This document shows positions 12,810 to 39,005 of a stretch of DNA of 64,000 nt, one piece after another. The stretch spans positions 778,501 to 842,500 of the forward strand of contig JAJTWR010000044.1 of the NCBI GenBank assembly GCA_021613335.1, written 5' to 3'. Source of the DNA: Whitmania pigra. Its lineage: Eukaryota > Annelida > Clitellata > Hirudinida > Haemopidae. The notes beneath the pieces were generated by a model. That model made no database searches. It was not told where the DNA came from and was given only the letters and a program-made list of their open reading frames with translations. Positions within the stretch are counted from its first letter, which is position 1. Each line of letters begins with the position of its first letter. A program made the position numbers and the translations under genes.

Positions 12810-13380
12810 TCCAATGGCTTTCAACATTCTGTCCACGAGAACAACGAAAGCATCTAGCATCAGAACTGTAGCAATAACCACAACTGGTCACGAAAGAACA
12901 TATTTCGCAGTCGTACTTGGATGCGGCTGGCACAAAGTTAAAACCGATGCTGATTTTCAAGAGAGTGACAATGTCAATCGAACAATTCCCAGCCAGCGTT
13001 GTTGTTCAACGCAACAAAAAAGGCTGGATGTATGCAACAACAATGAAGCTCTGGATTCAGAAATGGTTTCAAACGAGACAGGGCGAACTCATTAAATCAT
13101 TATTATCATTAATAATATTATCATTATTTTCATTATTACAATTCCCAGCCAGCGTTGTTGTTCAACGCAACAAAAAAAGCTGGATGTATGCAACAACAAT
13201 GAAGCTCTGGATTCAGAAATGGTTTCAAACGAGACAGGGCGAACTCATTAAATCATTATTATCATTAATAATATTATCATTATTTTCATTATTATCATTA
13301 ATAATATTATCATTATTTTCATTATTATCATTAATATTATTATTATCAAATACCTCGGAGTTGATCATGGACTGCTCATA
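12810..13380 (+). pseudogene. Tigger/pogo DDE transposase fragment
   Basis: Reads HERTYFAVVLGC in one frame, then, after a frameshift near 12910, GTKLKPMLIFKR, FPASVVVQRNKKGWM and MKLWIQKWF. This is the catalytic-core pattern of the DDE_1 superfamily (pogo/Tigger/jerky). Only part of the core is present. The second part is duplicated in tandem together with ATT-rich sequence. Non-functional as it stands. Confidence 0.8.
12983..13294. repeat. 156-bp tandem duplication within the transposase fragment
   Basis: 12983-13138 is repeated almost exactly at 13139-13294 (one clear difference, AAAGG versus AAAAG). Each unit carries transposase coding sequence plus a TCATTATTATCATTAATAAT tail, and the tail repeats further to about 13345. 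The unit is divisible by three, so the open frame continues through both copies. The near identity points to a recent event. Confidence 0.95.
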
Positions 13381-13394
13381 AAAAGAAGTTAGTT

Positions 13395-13817
13395 AAGAAG
13401 ATACTCAATTCAAGCGGATGTCACGTTGCAATCATCTGGACGATCTAACATTCAAACTGCAACCACTGGATATGCCACAAAATCACAAATCATTCAAAAA
13501 TTACGTATTTGTTTTTAATAACTGAATTTGATATAAGGAGCTGAGAGAAATCTTGTTTATGATTGAAAATGACTTATCTGGAAAAAAGAAATGGGTAGAT
13601 TTCATACAACTGTTGGTAAACATATTTCATATTGTTAAGAATCATATGTGTTCTATATTACGAGAGATGAAGTACCTCATGTTGTGACTTGATGGATTGA
13701 TCGACACAATTACAATTGCTACAATTTGTTTTAAGATACTATGATTTTTGATATTATGATAGGATACTATGATAGGAAGTTTCCCAGACAGAAAGAAACT
13801 GATTTCTTACTGATGAA
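13395..13817. other. intergenic, no feature seen
   Basis: AT-rich unique sequence between the transposase fragment and the retroelement fragment. No open frame or repeat worth naming. Confidence 0.5.
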
Positions 13818-13911
13818 GTGATTGCTGGTTCACAAGCACAACTGTTAATTTCATTAAAAGGGAAATCCTTCAAACTTCTCCTTGATACTGGCACTGATGT
13901 TTCACTAATGT
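13818..13911 (+). pseudogene. retrotransposon aspartic-protease fragment
   Basis: A short frame reads SFKLLLDTGTDVSLM, the active-site signature (D-T-G-T) of gag-pol aspartic proteases, preceded by a beta-strand-like LLISLKGK. It ends in unrelated sequence, and no reverse transcriptase follows. A Gypsy- or BEL-like LTR element is the likely source. The neighbouring 13992-14161 repeat may belong to it. Confidence 0.5.
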
Positions 13912-13991
13912 TATGTTGGGTCACCGAAATTAAAACAAACAGACATTGTCTTGCGGACAGCAGGCTTTTATCAAACTGTCAAATAACCGCT

Positions 13992-14161
13992 GCTTATCAG
14001 CATTCGCACGAAAACAACTTTCAGCGATGATAAAAAAGAATCCTCAATCACAACTCACATCCTCCACAAAATTTGAAGTAAATGATGCTTCAGTTCGTTA
14101 TTAAATGTATCCAAATATCCAAAAACTTTAACTCACGAGTTTATTTCACATCGGTAATAAT
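13992..14161. repeat. dispersed repeat, copy 2
   Basis: Partner of 8524-8692 in the same orientation. The two copies are diverged by indels and substitutions, so the repeat is old. Confidence 0.6.
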
Positions 14162-14344
14162 GAAATTATTGGAAAGTAATATAATCATATTGTTTGGTCA
14201 AAACATCCAACATGTTCTTGATATCATTTTTATGGCATATATAAATGCCATTACACACTTAATAATAATAATAATAATGGATTTATAATATAATAATCAT
14301 TATATATTAATTAATGTAATATTAATAATAATTACTAATATTGA

Positions 14345-14420
<76 letters not shown>

Positions 14421-14436
14421 TAATAATAATAATAAT
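14345..14436. repeat. (AAT)n microsatellite in a 3' UTR
   Basis: About 90 bp of AAT (ATT in the transcript) starting within a few bases of the stop codon of the dioxygenase gene on the minus strand. The 3' UTR of that gene must therefore begin with, or end before, this repeat. Confidence 0.95.
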
Positions 14437-14440
14437 TTCC

Positions 14441-16687
14441 TCAACCAACGATGAGATCGTTGGGATTGAAGTTGAACGAGTCTTCAATGGCTTCGAGAGC
14501 CTTGGTGTGTTTGTTTTTGTTCACCAATTCCCACTGTTTCATCCACGGTCCGGTTATTGTCACGTCAAACTCATCCTTATCTTCAATCTGAAAAGTATTT
14601 AATTAATAATAATTAATAAATTATTTATTTATTTAAATATCAGGCAATCAAAAGGATCTCTTCAGGTTGATTTAAACTCACTCTATTGCACTCTTCATCC
14701 TGCTTCTCGTGTCTGTTGACGGCGTCGAAATCCTGCCAATTTACTTTGAAATCTTCGTTGCCACACGTCCTCATCAACACGGAGTTCTTCAAACCGTAGA
14801 ATCCATTTGGTTGGCAAGCATCCTGCCATCTCAAGTCTAAACTCCATCGAATCTCTCCGGAAATATTTGGAAGGCTATGAATAATAACGAGTTGAGAGTA
14901 CTGACATCATTTATTATGCTAATGGGGCAATATTTCAAGATTATCGTATTTGTTCAGTGATTAATGAAAATAAAATTTGTTAAACTAAAAACCACCTCCT
15001 GTGAGGGAGTGCGTTTGAAAGTAGGAGGAGTCCTCCATACGGCACCTCACACGTGACTATATCCTTTCCCATGTTGCAACCTGTTGTTTGGTTCAGTAAT
15101 TTATTTAATTTAACGTTTCAATCACTATTATTTAGTAAATAATTTTGTTATAATAGTTTTTAAAAAAACAATGTAAATTAATAACATAATTGCCACCCAA
15201 AGTTTGTTCGATTTCCTTCTCTTCCAGCATGAGGTACCACGTATCTCTCCAGCAACCTGTGTGCCTTGCTATCCTTCCAGTTTTATGGCCATTTCTTAGC
15301 ACCTGCAACAATCAAGAAAGTGAGAAATATGATTTCATAACAAGAAATTCGAAGTAAATTTACTTGCATGCATCCGTTGGTAAAATTGGAATCTATCAAA
15401 GGAATCCATGCTGTGAGCTGAAATACTTTATAGCTGTCAATATTTAAGTAAGCAGCATCTGCAAAATAATGGAAAGAAATTTAATTATTTCTGTAAAATA
15501 ACTTGACTTGAAGCTCTCATTCAAATCAAAATTGCTTCAACTTTCAGACCTTGGTGCCATGGGACTACAGCAGCATTAATGTTGGGCACCTTGGTTCTCA
15601 GGTTCCACACTGGATGACCCCCTATGTTTGGTGTTCCAAGGATTTGTTCAGCCAAGTTGAGAAGTCTTTCATTTGACCACAAATTCTTAAAACTCTTACG
15701 AATGTATAAATGTGATTTAGGTATGTAAATAATGATGTGTTATGCATTAGAAAATCGGTTAAATACCTCTGGAATTGTTCCAATTTTATGCAAAATCACG
15801 CTTGCTCCTGGCAAATCGTTCTCCAGTTTTGTGAGTCGGTTGTAAAAATTGTAATCTTTGTACAGATCTGGAATGGAATAGCATATTGTTTATAAGTGGT
15901 AGCATTGATAAAGGCTATTATTTCACTGAATCTCAAATAAATAATAATAGATAATATCTTTTAACGTAAGACCTTAAGTTTTATTGAACTGAAAAATATT
16001 AATATTCTCAAATTTAGAAAGAAATGTCCAGCAAAATATGAACAAATGTTAATCCTATCATTTTCAGCAAAAAAAAATACAAAAGCATTGTTTTAAAATA
16101 CATTAATTAATATGTCTTAAAACGTTTAAAATATGAATAAAACAGTGTTTTTCAAAACTGTAACACAAATTTAAAACATCCAACTTTCAAGGAATTTACA
16201 TGTTTAAATAAAATGATCATCCTTAGCAGTAAATTATAATTTGATGCAATATCATATAATTCGATGCCATGTAAAATAATTTGATGCAATGTAAGTCATA
16301 ATACTTTTGAATAGACTTAAGTTATTTAAAAACCTTTAATTTTTCCTGCCTTATACAATCTGCTTGCAAGATCATCCACAAGTCCGTCGATTGTGGCTTT
16401 AACACCGTCCAACTCAGCATCTTTAAAGAATGAATCCACTACGATGAAACCCTGTTGATGGGTTTTACGATGAATTACTGTTATTATTATCATCAGAATG
16501 AATTATTATCAGAACGAATTACTATCAGATGCATTTGAAGAAACAACTCTTTCGTTGCACCGACCTGTTCAAAGAAAAGTTGGAGGGCCTGAGCGGATAG
16601 TTGTCCATCTTTGAATGGTCCAGTGCTTGGTGGTGGTGAGTTGAAAACTTCGGGATGAGCTTCGTCGACTTCACCTGGGAATTTCAT
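14441..16687 (-). CDS. phytanoyl-CoA dioxygenase (PhyH) family protein, complete
   Basis: Nine exons: 16565-16687, 16334-16451, 15767-15867, 15550-15685, 15364-15458, 15197-15302, 14996-15080, 14682-14874 and 14441-14587, joining in phase to 367 residues. The fold is a Fe(II)/2-oxoglutarate-dependent double-stranded beta helix. The metal triad is visible as H158-x-D160 (WHQD, split by an intron inside the Asp codon) and H253 (LPHRS). The 2-oxoglutarate-binding Arg is probably in EIRWSLDLRW. GFIVVDSFF near residue 43 is the usual family start, and GYYGL-type GFYGLKNSVLMR follows the core. There is no signal peptide, so it is probably cytosolic. The substrate cannot be told: this branch is the uncharacterised PhyH-domain group, not clearly peroxisomal PHYH (no C-terminal PTS1; the end is DLIVG). 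The start at 16687 is the first ATG of the exon. Plastin lies 0.86 kb upstream on the same strand. Confidence 0.9.
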
Positions 16688-17549
16688 CGTTGAACGATCG
16701 AGGGTTCAAATGCGCATACAACAGACAAGCTCATGTGATTTGAGAGGTTAAAGCTTGCAATAATAATAGCAACAATAAGATAACAACAGTACTAATAAAA
16801 ATACATTCAATAATAGCATGCATTAACCACAAAAAAAAACATTAACTATGATGAATTTGGTGGCAGATTTTAACAGATTTTAAGAACATTAAAAACGGTT
16901 TTTAAGTCGAAATTCTGTAATTTATGCGCAGACAACAGCTTTAGGATGCATACACCGACTTGTCAAAAGGTCATTTAGCCTCAAGCTGAAGAGTTTATTT
17001 ATAGCAAACTTGAACTTGGTTATATCATTTTGGAGACTTGCAACTAATTTCACCCTCAATTTTTACAACGATTTGTTTTCATTTTCACATAGAAACGACA
17101 GTTTTTGCAAACAATTTAAATTCATCCTTTTCCGCGAAACGCTGAATTATTTTGGGTAGTTGGTGATTTCACAAGTTTATAACTAAAAAGTTCAAATTTT
17201 TGTTAATGATGTTTTCTGAAGAACAAAATTTAATTCCTGCAATTAAATTGATCGTCTTTCGGTGAACACCCTCACCATTTAATGTTTGCAAAAACTTTCA
17301 ACTTTTTGGTTTCCACGTTTGTGAGTCAAGAATTTCCCACTCATGACAATCGTTACAAGAAACTGTTGTTTGTGAAACGATAATTTCTATAAAACGAGTA
17401 TTTATTTTCACAAAACCAACATTGCAGAAGTTATTCAACAAAACACCTTGAATACGTGTTGAATGAATTACGTTTACCAGCAGAAAATAACTAGAGACTA
17501 CAACAAATGTAAAATAATCTTTATGTAATGTTTTAAATTCTTTGCATTT

Positions 17550-21668
<4,119 letters not shown>

Positions 21669-23408
21669 GTCTAGAATCTAATGCTGCCTTGACGACCGGA
21701 TGTATTTATAAGACTTAACCAACTTCCTTGTTACGAGGTCATGCTGTTCGCTTATCTGTGTAAGCTGATTGTAAAAGCTGGTATGAAATACTTTGTGTTT
21801 ATTCAATTAGCTTTTCTATTTTCAGATCTTTAGCTGGAGCCATTCAGCAACTTATATTATTTGGATGTTTCGGTGGTTATATTAGCAATATATGAAAAAT
21901 AATAACCATTATTTATCTATTACAGAGAAATACAAAAAAGAAACTTTCACATTTCACATCAGTCTTTTTTTAAGGCAATTTGAGTCACACTAGACTTCAA
22001 TTAATACATTTTGCAAATTGCAATGATGAAGCACAGACTTACGTATTTGATCACTGATTCCGATTATAAGCGATTCTCGTATCCCGTTTCGGACTACAAT
22101 GAAGCATCATAATTGAAAAAGTGATGCTACGTTGAATAACTTTTTAGGTAAGCAAGTTAGTTAGCAAATATGATCAGATATTTAAAATAGACTAATTTAT
22201 CGATAAAAATACTAATACTCAATTAACAACGTTATTATCTAACGCGTATATTAGACATTCTCAAACATAATCTAAGATCATTCGGCAATTCAGATTAGAT
22301 TTTGTCCTTACAAGGCTCAACACATTTTCTATAAAATGTGCTGGACCATTCATACAGCTGTACTTTTCTGCCAGAATTGTGATCAAACTTGCCATTGTCA
22401 CCATTCATTCTTAAAGTTTAGGATCACATTTTAATTAGTATTAATTTTTACTTTCTCTTCTGGTATGCTAAATGCTGTTTAAATGTGTTGTGTTTAATTG
22501 AACTATTTGATCTAAGTTTAAGGTTCAAATTAGTTTTGTGGTTATTATTTAGTGTTTAGTTATTTTTTTCTCTCTTCGCGTTTAAATACTGAATGACATT
22601 CTTCTCGGTCACCCCTTAACGGGAATACGTCCGAATGGTTGCGATTATGTGAACTTTTCGGAAAAGACATTTTCACTTAAAGACTTTTAAAATTTCTCAT
22701 TTCAATTAAGTTAAATGAAACTTATTATATCTTCGGAGAGAATGATGTTTTTGTTCTTTTTAACTTCACAAATCTGAGTTAGTGATCCACAATGCCGACC
22801 AGTTTGTGGAATAAACTAAACCGAAGCCAGTAACATTTCTACTAATTAGGATAATTGTTGTAATCATAACTTTGAGTCAGTGAGTAACATCCTGCTATTC
22901 CTTACTGCGTGATTTAGAAATTGTTTTAATTAGCCAATCACTCGTGAACGTTTCATACTAAAATGTTTCTTAAACTAAGTTCAATTTTATTGAAATTACG
23001 TTTTGCATCAATTTCACAATGTTTTAAAAAATTTTTGTAGACACTTTCAGGTCGATCGTCTGAGTTACAACAGTCCCTTAAAGAAAGGGTTAAAAGATCC
23101 CGAGAAACAAATTAATAACTCATTTTCACCTAAGTTGATGAATATAAATAACTTGTAATTTTTTAGCTATACTTAAAACTTCAAGTCTTTGACAAACTTT
23201 TATTTCACTAAAAAGGTCTAGTTTTAGCCCAAAAAACAAATTGGAAAAAAATTGCTCAAATCGTAGTATCACAGATGATATGGAACTGATGCGGATGATA
23301 AGGGTCTTTGCAGGATGAAATTCAATCACGTGTTCCAATCAAAGCGAAGCATCACATGCAGCTCAAGTGAGAATCACTTTTTGTCGAAACTGGAAGACCT
23401 TCGAACGC
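21669..23408. other. intergenic region between plastin and the SIK3-like gene
   Basis: Contains the plastin promoter on the minus strand and the 3' region of the SIK3-like gene. It is AT-rich unique sequence; I see no transposon, RNA gene or long meaningful frame. Confidence 0.5.
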
Positions 23409-33762
<10,354 letters not shown>

Positions 33763-34198
33763 TCATATTAGGGTGAATAATTGATGCCATGTATTTTCAC
33801 TTGTTGTACACACTTCGGTTCTCAAGCACTTTTTCTTATATTCTGTCCTTGTCTTACCGGTCAGACCAATTTTCATTTTGAAGTGGTAAGAGAACATACC
33901 CGACATACCATGTGCCTCGACTTGCATAACCTCATCCCCTCGAATCCAGCGTCGAGTAGTTTTCGCACTTGAGCGCTTTTCTATCCTCCATTTTGTCCTC
34001 CAAGAATGATGGCAACTGACTCTGCGTAAATTGATTGCGTTGGTTTTGCATCCATTTTCTTTGTTCGACACGACAGTCGCTTGCCTTCTCGTAAGTGTTC
34101 TTTCTTGGCAGAGTGCATTTTTTTCTTGCGGTTATACATTCTTCTCTAAAGTTTTTCACCACATTTACGCGAGTGGTGTTAAGCTCGACGGCAATCAT
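33763..34198 (-). other. unrecognised basic open frames, probably repeat-derived
   Basis: Two overlapping minus-strand frames read on from each other around 33932-33960, as if one frame had shifted. The composition is Lys/Arg/Glu-rich, with HGMSGMFSYHFKMKIGLTGK near the end. A related 35-bp block (TGCCATGTATTT then TACACACTTC) recurs at about 35889-35924 beyond the hAT element. No family recognised. Confidence 0.25.
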
Positions 34199-34249
34199 AA
34201 TTCTGGTGAATCGATTGGCTCTCTGTTAAAATGGCTTCTTGTTGGTTAG

Positions 34250-35742
34250 ACCAATATCATAAATCTTCATTTAGTACATTTGTTGTACTTGAGTATTTAT
34301 ACTTAAGTCCTTTCACGATTGTGTACTTTAAATACATTTTTGATGTACTTAATAGTAAGTACACCTGTCTTTTTGTTTCCTTTGTTCTCTTTGTATTGTC
34401 GATTATTCTCATTTGTTGGAAGATGGCCGAACTATTTGAACGTTCCGAAAGCCATTAAAGCACTGGCAAGAGATGCGACTTTCAAGCGAATGTCTCGTTC
34501 AGTGGCTGGCAAATGTTCCAGTTTAAGCAATGCGTCCCATCAGAGTCCCAACTGCTGAAGTTGTGTTTGATGTACTTGGGAGAAAAAAACCTAAGCCAAA
34601 CTCAATTCGTTGGAACTCTGAATTTGACAGTTACAGAGCCATCCATGGTATGACGGACAAACCTAATATCATGATGGAATGCTTGCAGTTGCCAAAGTTC
34701 AGCTCTCAAGATTTCACGTTCTTGAAGGAATGGATTGAAGTAATAAGACCAATTGCACAAGATCTAGACAATTTACAAGGAGAAGCTTATTTTGGTTTTA
34801 TTCTTCAAACATTACACACCATACAACTAAGACTTAGTTCGGCTTCATCGACTTATGCTGCAAGTTTAATAATATCTATTCAGGCTGGAATGCAGAAAAT
34901 GTTTAAAGATATTTTGAAATTTGAGAACATAGCAATAAACTTCAAGATGAAAGCTTTTATAATCGCTGCTGTGTCACACCCACACTTCAAAGTTTGCTAG
35001 CTTCCATCAACATATCGCAAGGTGTGTGCCGAAGTCAAACGCTTGAATGAAACAAACTTTATACCAGAATCAACGGTTGTGACACCATCAGCTGGAGATT
35101 TTTATGGATTTTATGAACCAGATTCTGATAGTAATTATTCTTCTTTTACGGTAGAAGCAGTTCAGTACCTGAATGATTCATCACACGACATGAATCAGCT
35201 GAGCAGGTAAAATTACACATTGTAATTTTATAAATTATGTTTTGAAAACAGTTGTGTTTCATAATTTGTAAAATTTTGTTAATAACTTATAATTTCTGGC
35301 TATTGCATGTAGGTATCCAGCAGTCAAAAAAACCTGCTCAGCTGATTCATGTCGAGTGATTTCTCAAGTTCAATACAACCATTCCATCATTTGCACCTGT
35401 TGAAAGACTATTCAGTCAAGCTGGTCTTATACTGACTCCTCAGCGTAACTCTGTGACAAATATTTTGAAACACTGCTTCTTTAAAAGAATAATAAACAAT
35501 TTTATTGATAAATATAAATTCTGTTACACTTGTCTTAACATTGTACTGAAGATAACGAATATTATTTCTGATCAATGAAGGTCCCCAAAAGTACTTGTAC
35601 TTATAATTAAGTACATTCAAAAATACTTGTACTTAAGTACATTGCCTACAACGTACTTGTACCTGTACTTATAAGTACATTCAGCCCCAGGTACTTTGTA
35701 CTTATACTTAAGTACATTTGTGGAGTACTTACGGCAACACTA
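34250..35742 (+). mobile_element. second hAT transposon remnant
   Basis: Both ends are crowded with TACTTAAGTA/TACTTGAGTA/GTACTT words in inverted arrangement. The right end, read inward, starts TAGTGTTGCCGTAAGTACTC. Inside are transposase fragments on the + strand: 34530-35000 (156 codons, central region), 35022-35210, and a C-terminal dimerisation block near 35370-35480 (PSFAPVERLFSQAGLILTP) readable only with frame changes. The N-terminal zinc finger and part of the catalytic region are missing. Related to, but clearly different from, the element at 9537-10891. Boundaries are approximate. Confidence 0.75.
34530..35500 (+). pseudogene. hAT transposase pseudogene 2
   Basis: The first fragment carries LPKFSSQDFTFLKEWIEVIRP, then helices typical of the region between the DDE core halves and the all-alpha insertion. 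It ends at a TAG in HPHFKVC. The second fragment continues after about 20 bp with a linker like those before hAT C-termini. The final dimerisation motif is frameshifted. Broken by at least two stops. Confidence 0.7.
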
Positions 35743-38590
35743 CAGTAGCCACAGCAGTCTTGGGATTAGCTCAAACTGGAACGACCAAGTTTAAATTTCC
35801 CAGTCAATCGCTTCCATATCTTATCCCTCCACTCTGAAAACACTTCAGAGCCCCTTGACTTTGTCAGCGAAGGATGCGTCAAACAGTTTGCCATGTATTT
35901 CACGTGTCTTACACACTTCTGCAGATGATTCTTGTATAAGCCTAGGAAATTTTACCTAAAGGCATAATAATGCGTTATTGGTGAAACACATTGGGTTTTA
36001 TTAAACCGTATAACATAACAATTATTTTTGTACAGCTCATTCCAAACTGTTGTGACTCGATACAATTTTTCGAAGATGTTTGAAAATTTAGTCAGGCTAC
36101 ATTTATCAAATTTAGATCTTAAACCTAGTCGCGCTCTAGATTTGGAAGCACAATATTAGGACTATTGCAATGTTCACTTGTCTGTAATTTGTTACTGAAT
36201 TTTTTATGTTTTCGACTACCTCCATGGTTTGTGGTTTCACGATGAATAGAATTTCTTTAATAACTTAATTCGGTGCACAAATGTGCAGTAAAACTTCTGT
36301 CTTTAACGATTATTACAAATTCTAAAGTCTTCCGTTCCCAACGAATCATCTCTTTTAATTCATTTTTTGACTTTCTCAGTCTGCCTGTAAAAGTTGCATC
36401 TATTTTGCTGCTTTGTTCATTAATCATTGTATTGATTCTATAGTTATACATTTATTATTAGCATCATACTTGCTATTGGTAATGGGCTGGTTATGTCCGA
36501 TATGTTTGGAAGATGTTATATTACATTCGTTTAAAGTTAACAGATTTAGGCGGGAGTTGTTAGCACGAGATTATTTTATTATTTTACTCAATATCATTAA
36601 TCTTAGTCCTTTAATTCTTTCAAAGACGTTGTGAGGACGAAAAAATCTTTAACAACTGTTTTTCCATTCTTTATTATGCAGCAAATTTCTAATTGTGTTA
36701 AGTTTATTCAAACATGAATTTAATTAACTGGAGACCAATTTTTCAAGTGAATTTTAGGCTGAAGGTTCTTTACGGGAAATATTATTTGAGGAAGAAGATT
36801 TTTAGTCATGGGATAAAGTTTAAAGTTCCAATGAATGTGTTTAGGACAAGTTGGAGTTTAATTTTGTTTGATCCTTTCGAACTTTTTTTCGTTTTCTCGT
36901 TTGAATATTTTCACCACTAATGCGTATCTTTTACAATTTTGTGTGATTTTGGCCTGATTTTCTACTTCTGAAAACCTTAATTGCAAATGCCAGTCAACGA
37001 TTCCTTTGGTCCTAATTTGTGGTAATAAAGGGTTCTAATGCCCATTGAAAGTCTGTGCTCGCTAATGTTTGTCATGAAAGGTGAAGTAAGCTAAGGTCAG
37101 AAAGAACGAAAGTCCTTTAGTGCTTTATTCGGATTTAATGCCCCGTTAAGAGTCAACGGGTACAAGCCAGAGTTTTGGCAAACATCAAGCTTCAACTAAA
37201 TTGTAACTTGGGACGGTGTCACAAATTTTACGTATCATTCCAATACTTTATCGATTAAAAGCCAGTTCGGAAATGTCTAAACTGTCTAAAGACTTCAGGT
37301 AGAAGATTTTGTTTTACAAAATGCTGACGTTCTAATTCTAGATAGAAAATGAATTTGAAATGCATGCGATAGGTAAATGCCGATTTAGCGAACTGCAATT
37401 ATGTAATTCCCGGAACCAGAATGCGGAGATCGATTCATTCAAGCATTCAAAAAGTTGATGAATCTAAGCACAAGAAGCGAAGAAATGTTTTAAGCAACTC
37501 TCCTTTTGAAGTTTTAGAAAAATGTTTGTTTAAATAACAATGGCAATAAATTATCTATAATTCTCTTATTATATTATCCATAAAACTCTAAAACTCTAAA
37601 ACAGAAATGAAGTTCAAAGCGATCAAGAAAAGATAAAGTTGATAAGCAATGTCTGGCTTTAAAATGTAGAATATTCTGACTTAACCATTATTTTTTCCTC
37701 AATTTCATATAATGGCCTTTTGCCAATAAATTCGAAATATTTTTATGAATATCGCTCGGATTCGATTTCAGAGGTTGAATAAACGAAACAAGCCTCGACA
37801 TGATTTTTTTGTAACATAAAATATGTTCACCCATGGAGCATCATTAAGTGATAGCAACCTTAAAATAAATTGTAATAGGTAATACCCATTAACTTATTTA
37901 GAAATTTAATGATGTTCCAATGATATCATCCACCGATTGAATTTGCTAAGATACGAAGTCGGGATCCTCGCACAATCACTAGCCTAAGGGCTCGTCCAGG
38001 AATTAAGTTAGAAGCCCACAATGAAAGTAATAATTGCAAGTTTCAGTGATTTACCTTAAAACTTCACACCTTCATTGCTTCATTGTGTGTTCGGAAGACC
38101 ATCGCTCAATCGCATTCTATTCGCGTTTCATCATTTTCTCAGAACAACACAATGTTTCCCGTAAAAGGAGTGTTGTCTGAATTGTTGATGATTTCAGATA
38201 ATTTTCAAAAGACGTTCATCAACTTCCGATGAAGAAAAAAAGGAAGACTTAAAAATATTTTCTAAATTCAAATCTTCCTTCTTTCCATATCGGTCGTTCG
38301 TCTTGAAGTTCGTCTTTCCCACTTGAAAACTCTGGAAGAACATTAGGCTCCAATAGGTAGATCATGACTTAAATAGAAAATCATTCAAGCGTGGAAGCGC
38401 TGCTGCGGTAGTGCGATCCATCCAGAGATGTACACGTAGCCATGATATGTTCATACCTGCTCGAGCTTGCTTACCTTTTTAAGCCATTTAAATTTCTTTT
38501 TATTTTTATTTATTTTTTTTTTTTTTTTGAAAAATGAGTGCATTGTTGCAGAAACTTAACTGAAGTTTTATGAGTCCAAAATAAACTGCT
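35743..38590. other. intergenic, no gene recognised
   Basis: AT-rich sequence without long meaningful frames on either strand. Short frames at 36413-36634 and 36714-36920 are hydrophobic AT-rich translations without family content. Confidence 0.5.
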
Positions 38591-38708
38591 TTGCGTTGGA
38601 GGTCGTGCAATTTCAATGAGGTCATTCCAGGGTGTAACATCGTCATCAACCTCATTACGTTCTTTCCAGGGATACAAAGTCCTGAGTGCATGTTGACGGA
38701 TTCATGTT

Positions 38709-39005
38709 TTGCTTTTGCAAAGAATGGGCACCATTTTTTTTGCAACTGCGCATGCTCTAACGGGCAACGAAACAATGTTGCCAACTGTTGCTGTGCCTCT
38801 TCTCGACTTGGAAAAGAAAATCGATGACAAAGCTACTTTCCGTTTGACAAAGTGCCAGGAAATCAAGCATGAAATCACTTGTTGGTTCAACGATACTCTC
38901 GTGAAATTTCGAAGGAAGTCCGCTTTTAAAATGCTTTTTTGCACAAACCATTTTTATGGACAACACCCTATAAGTAAAATTAGTGATAAAGATGACAAGT
39001 CATGA
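38709..39005 (+). pseudogene. possible fragment of a hAT-like transposase
   Basis: The frame reads ALTGNETMLPTVAVPLLDLEKK followed by a charged helix and WFNDTLVKF. The pattern G-(N/E)-x-x-L-P-T-V-x-V-P-L-L recalls the central region of zinc-finger-BED-type hAT transposases. No catalytic residues, no terminal repeats and no other domain are visible, so this is tentative. Confidence 0.2.
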
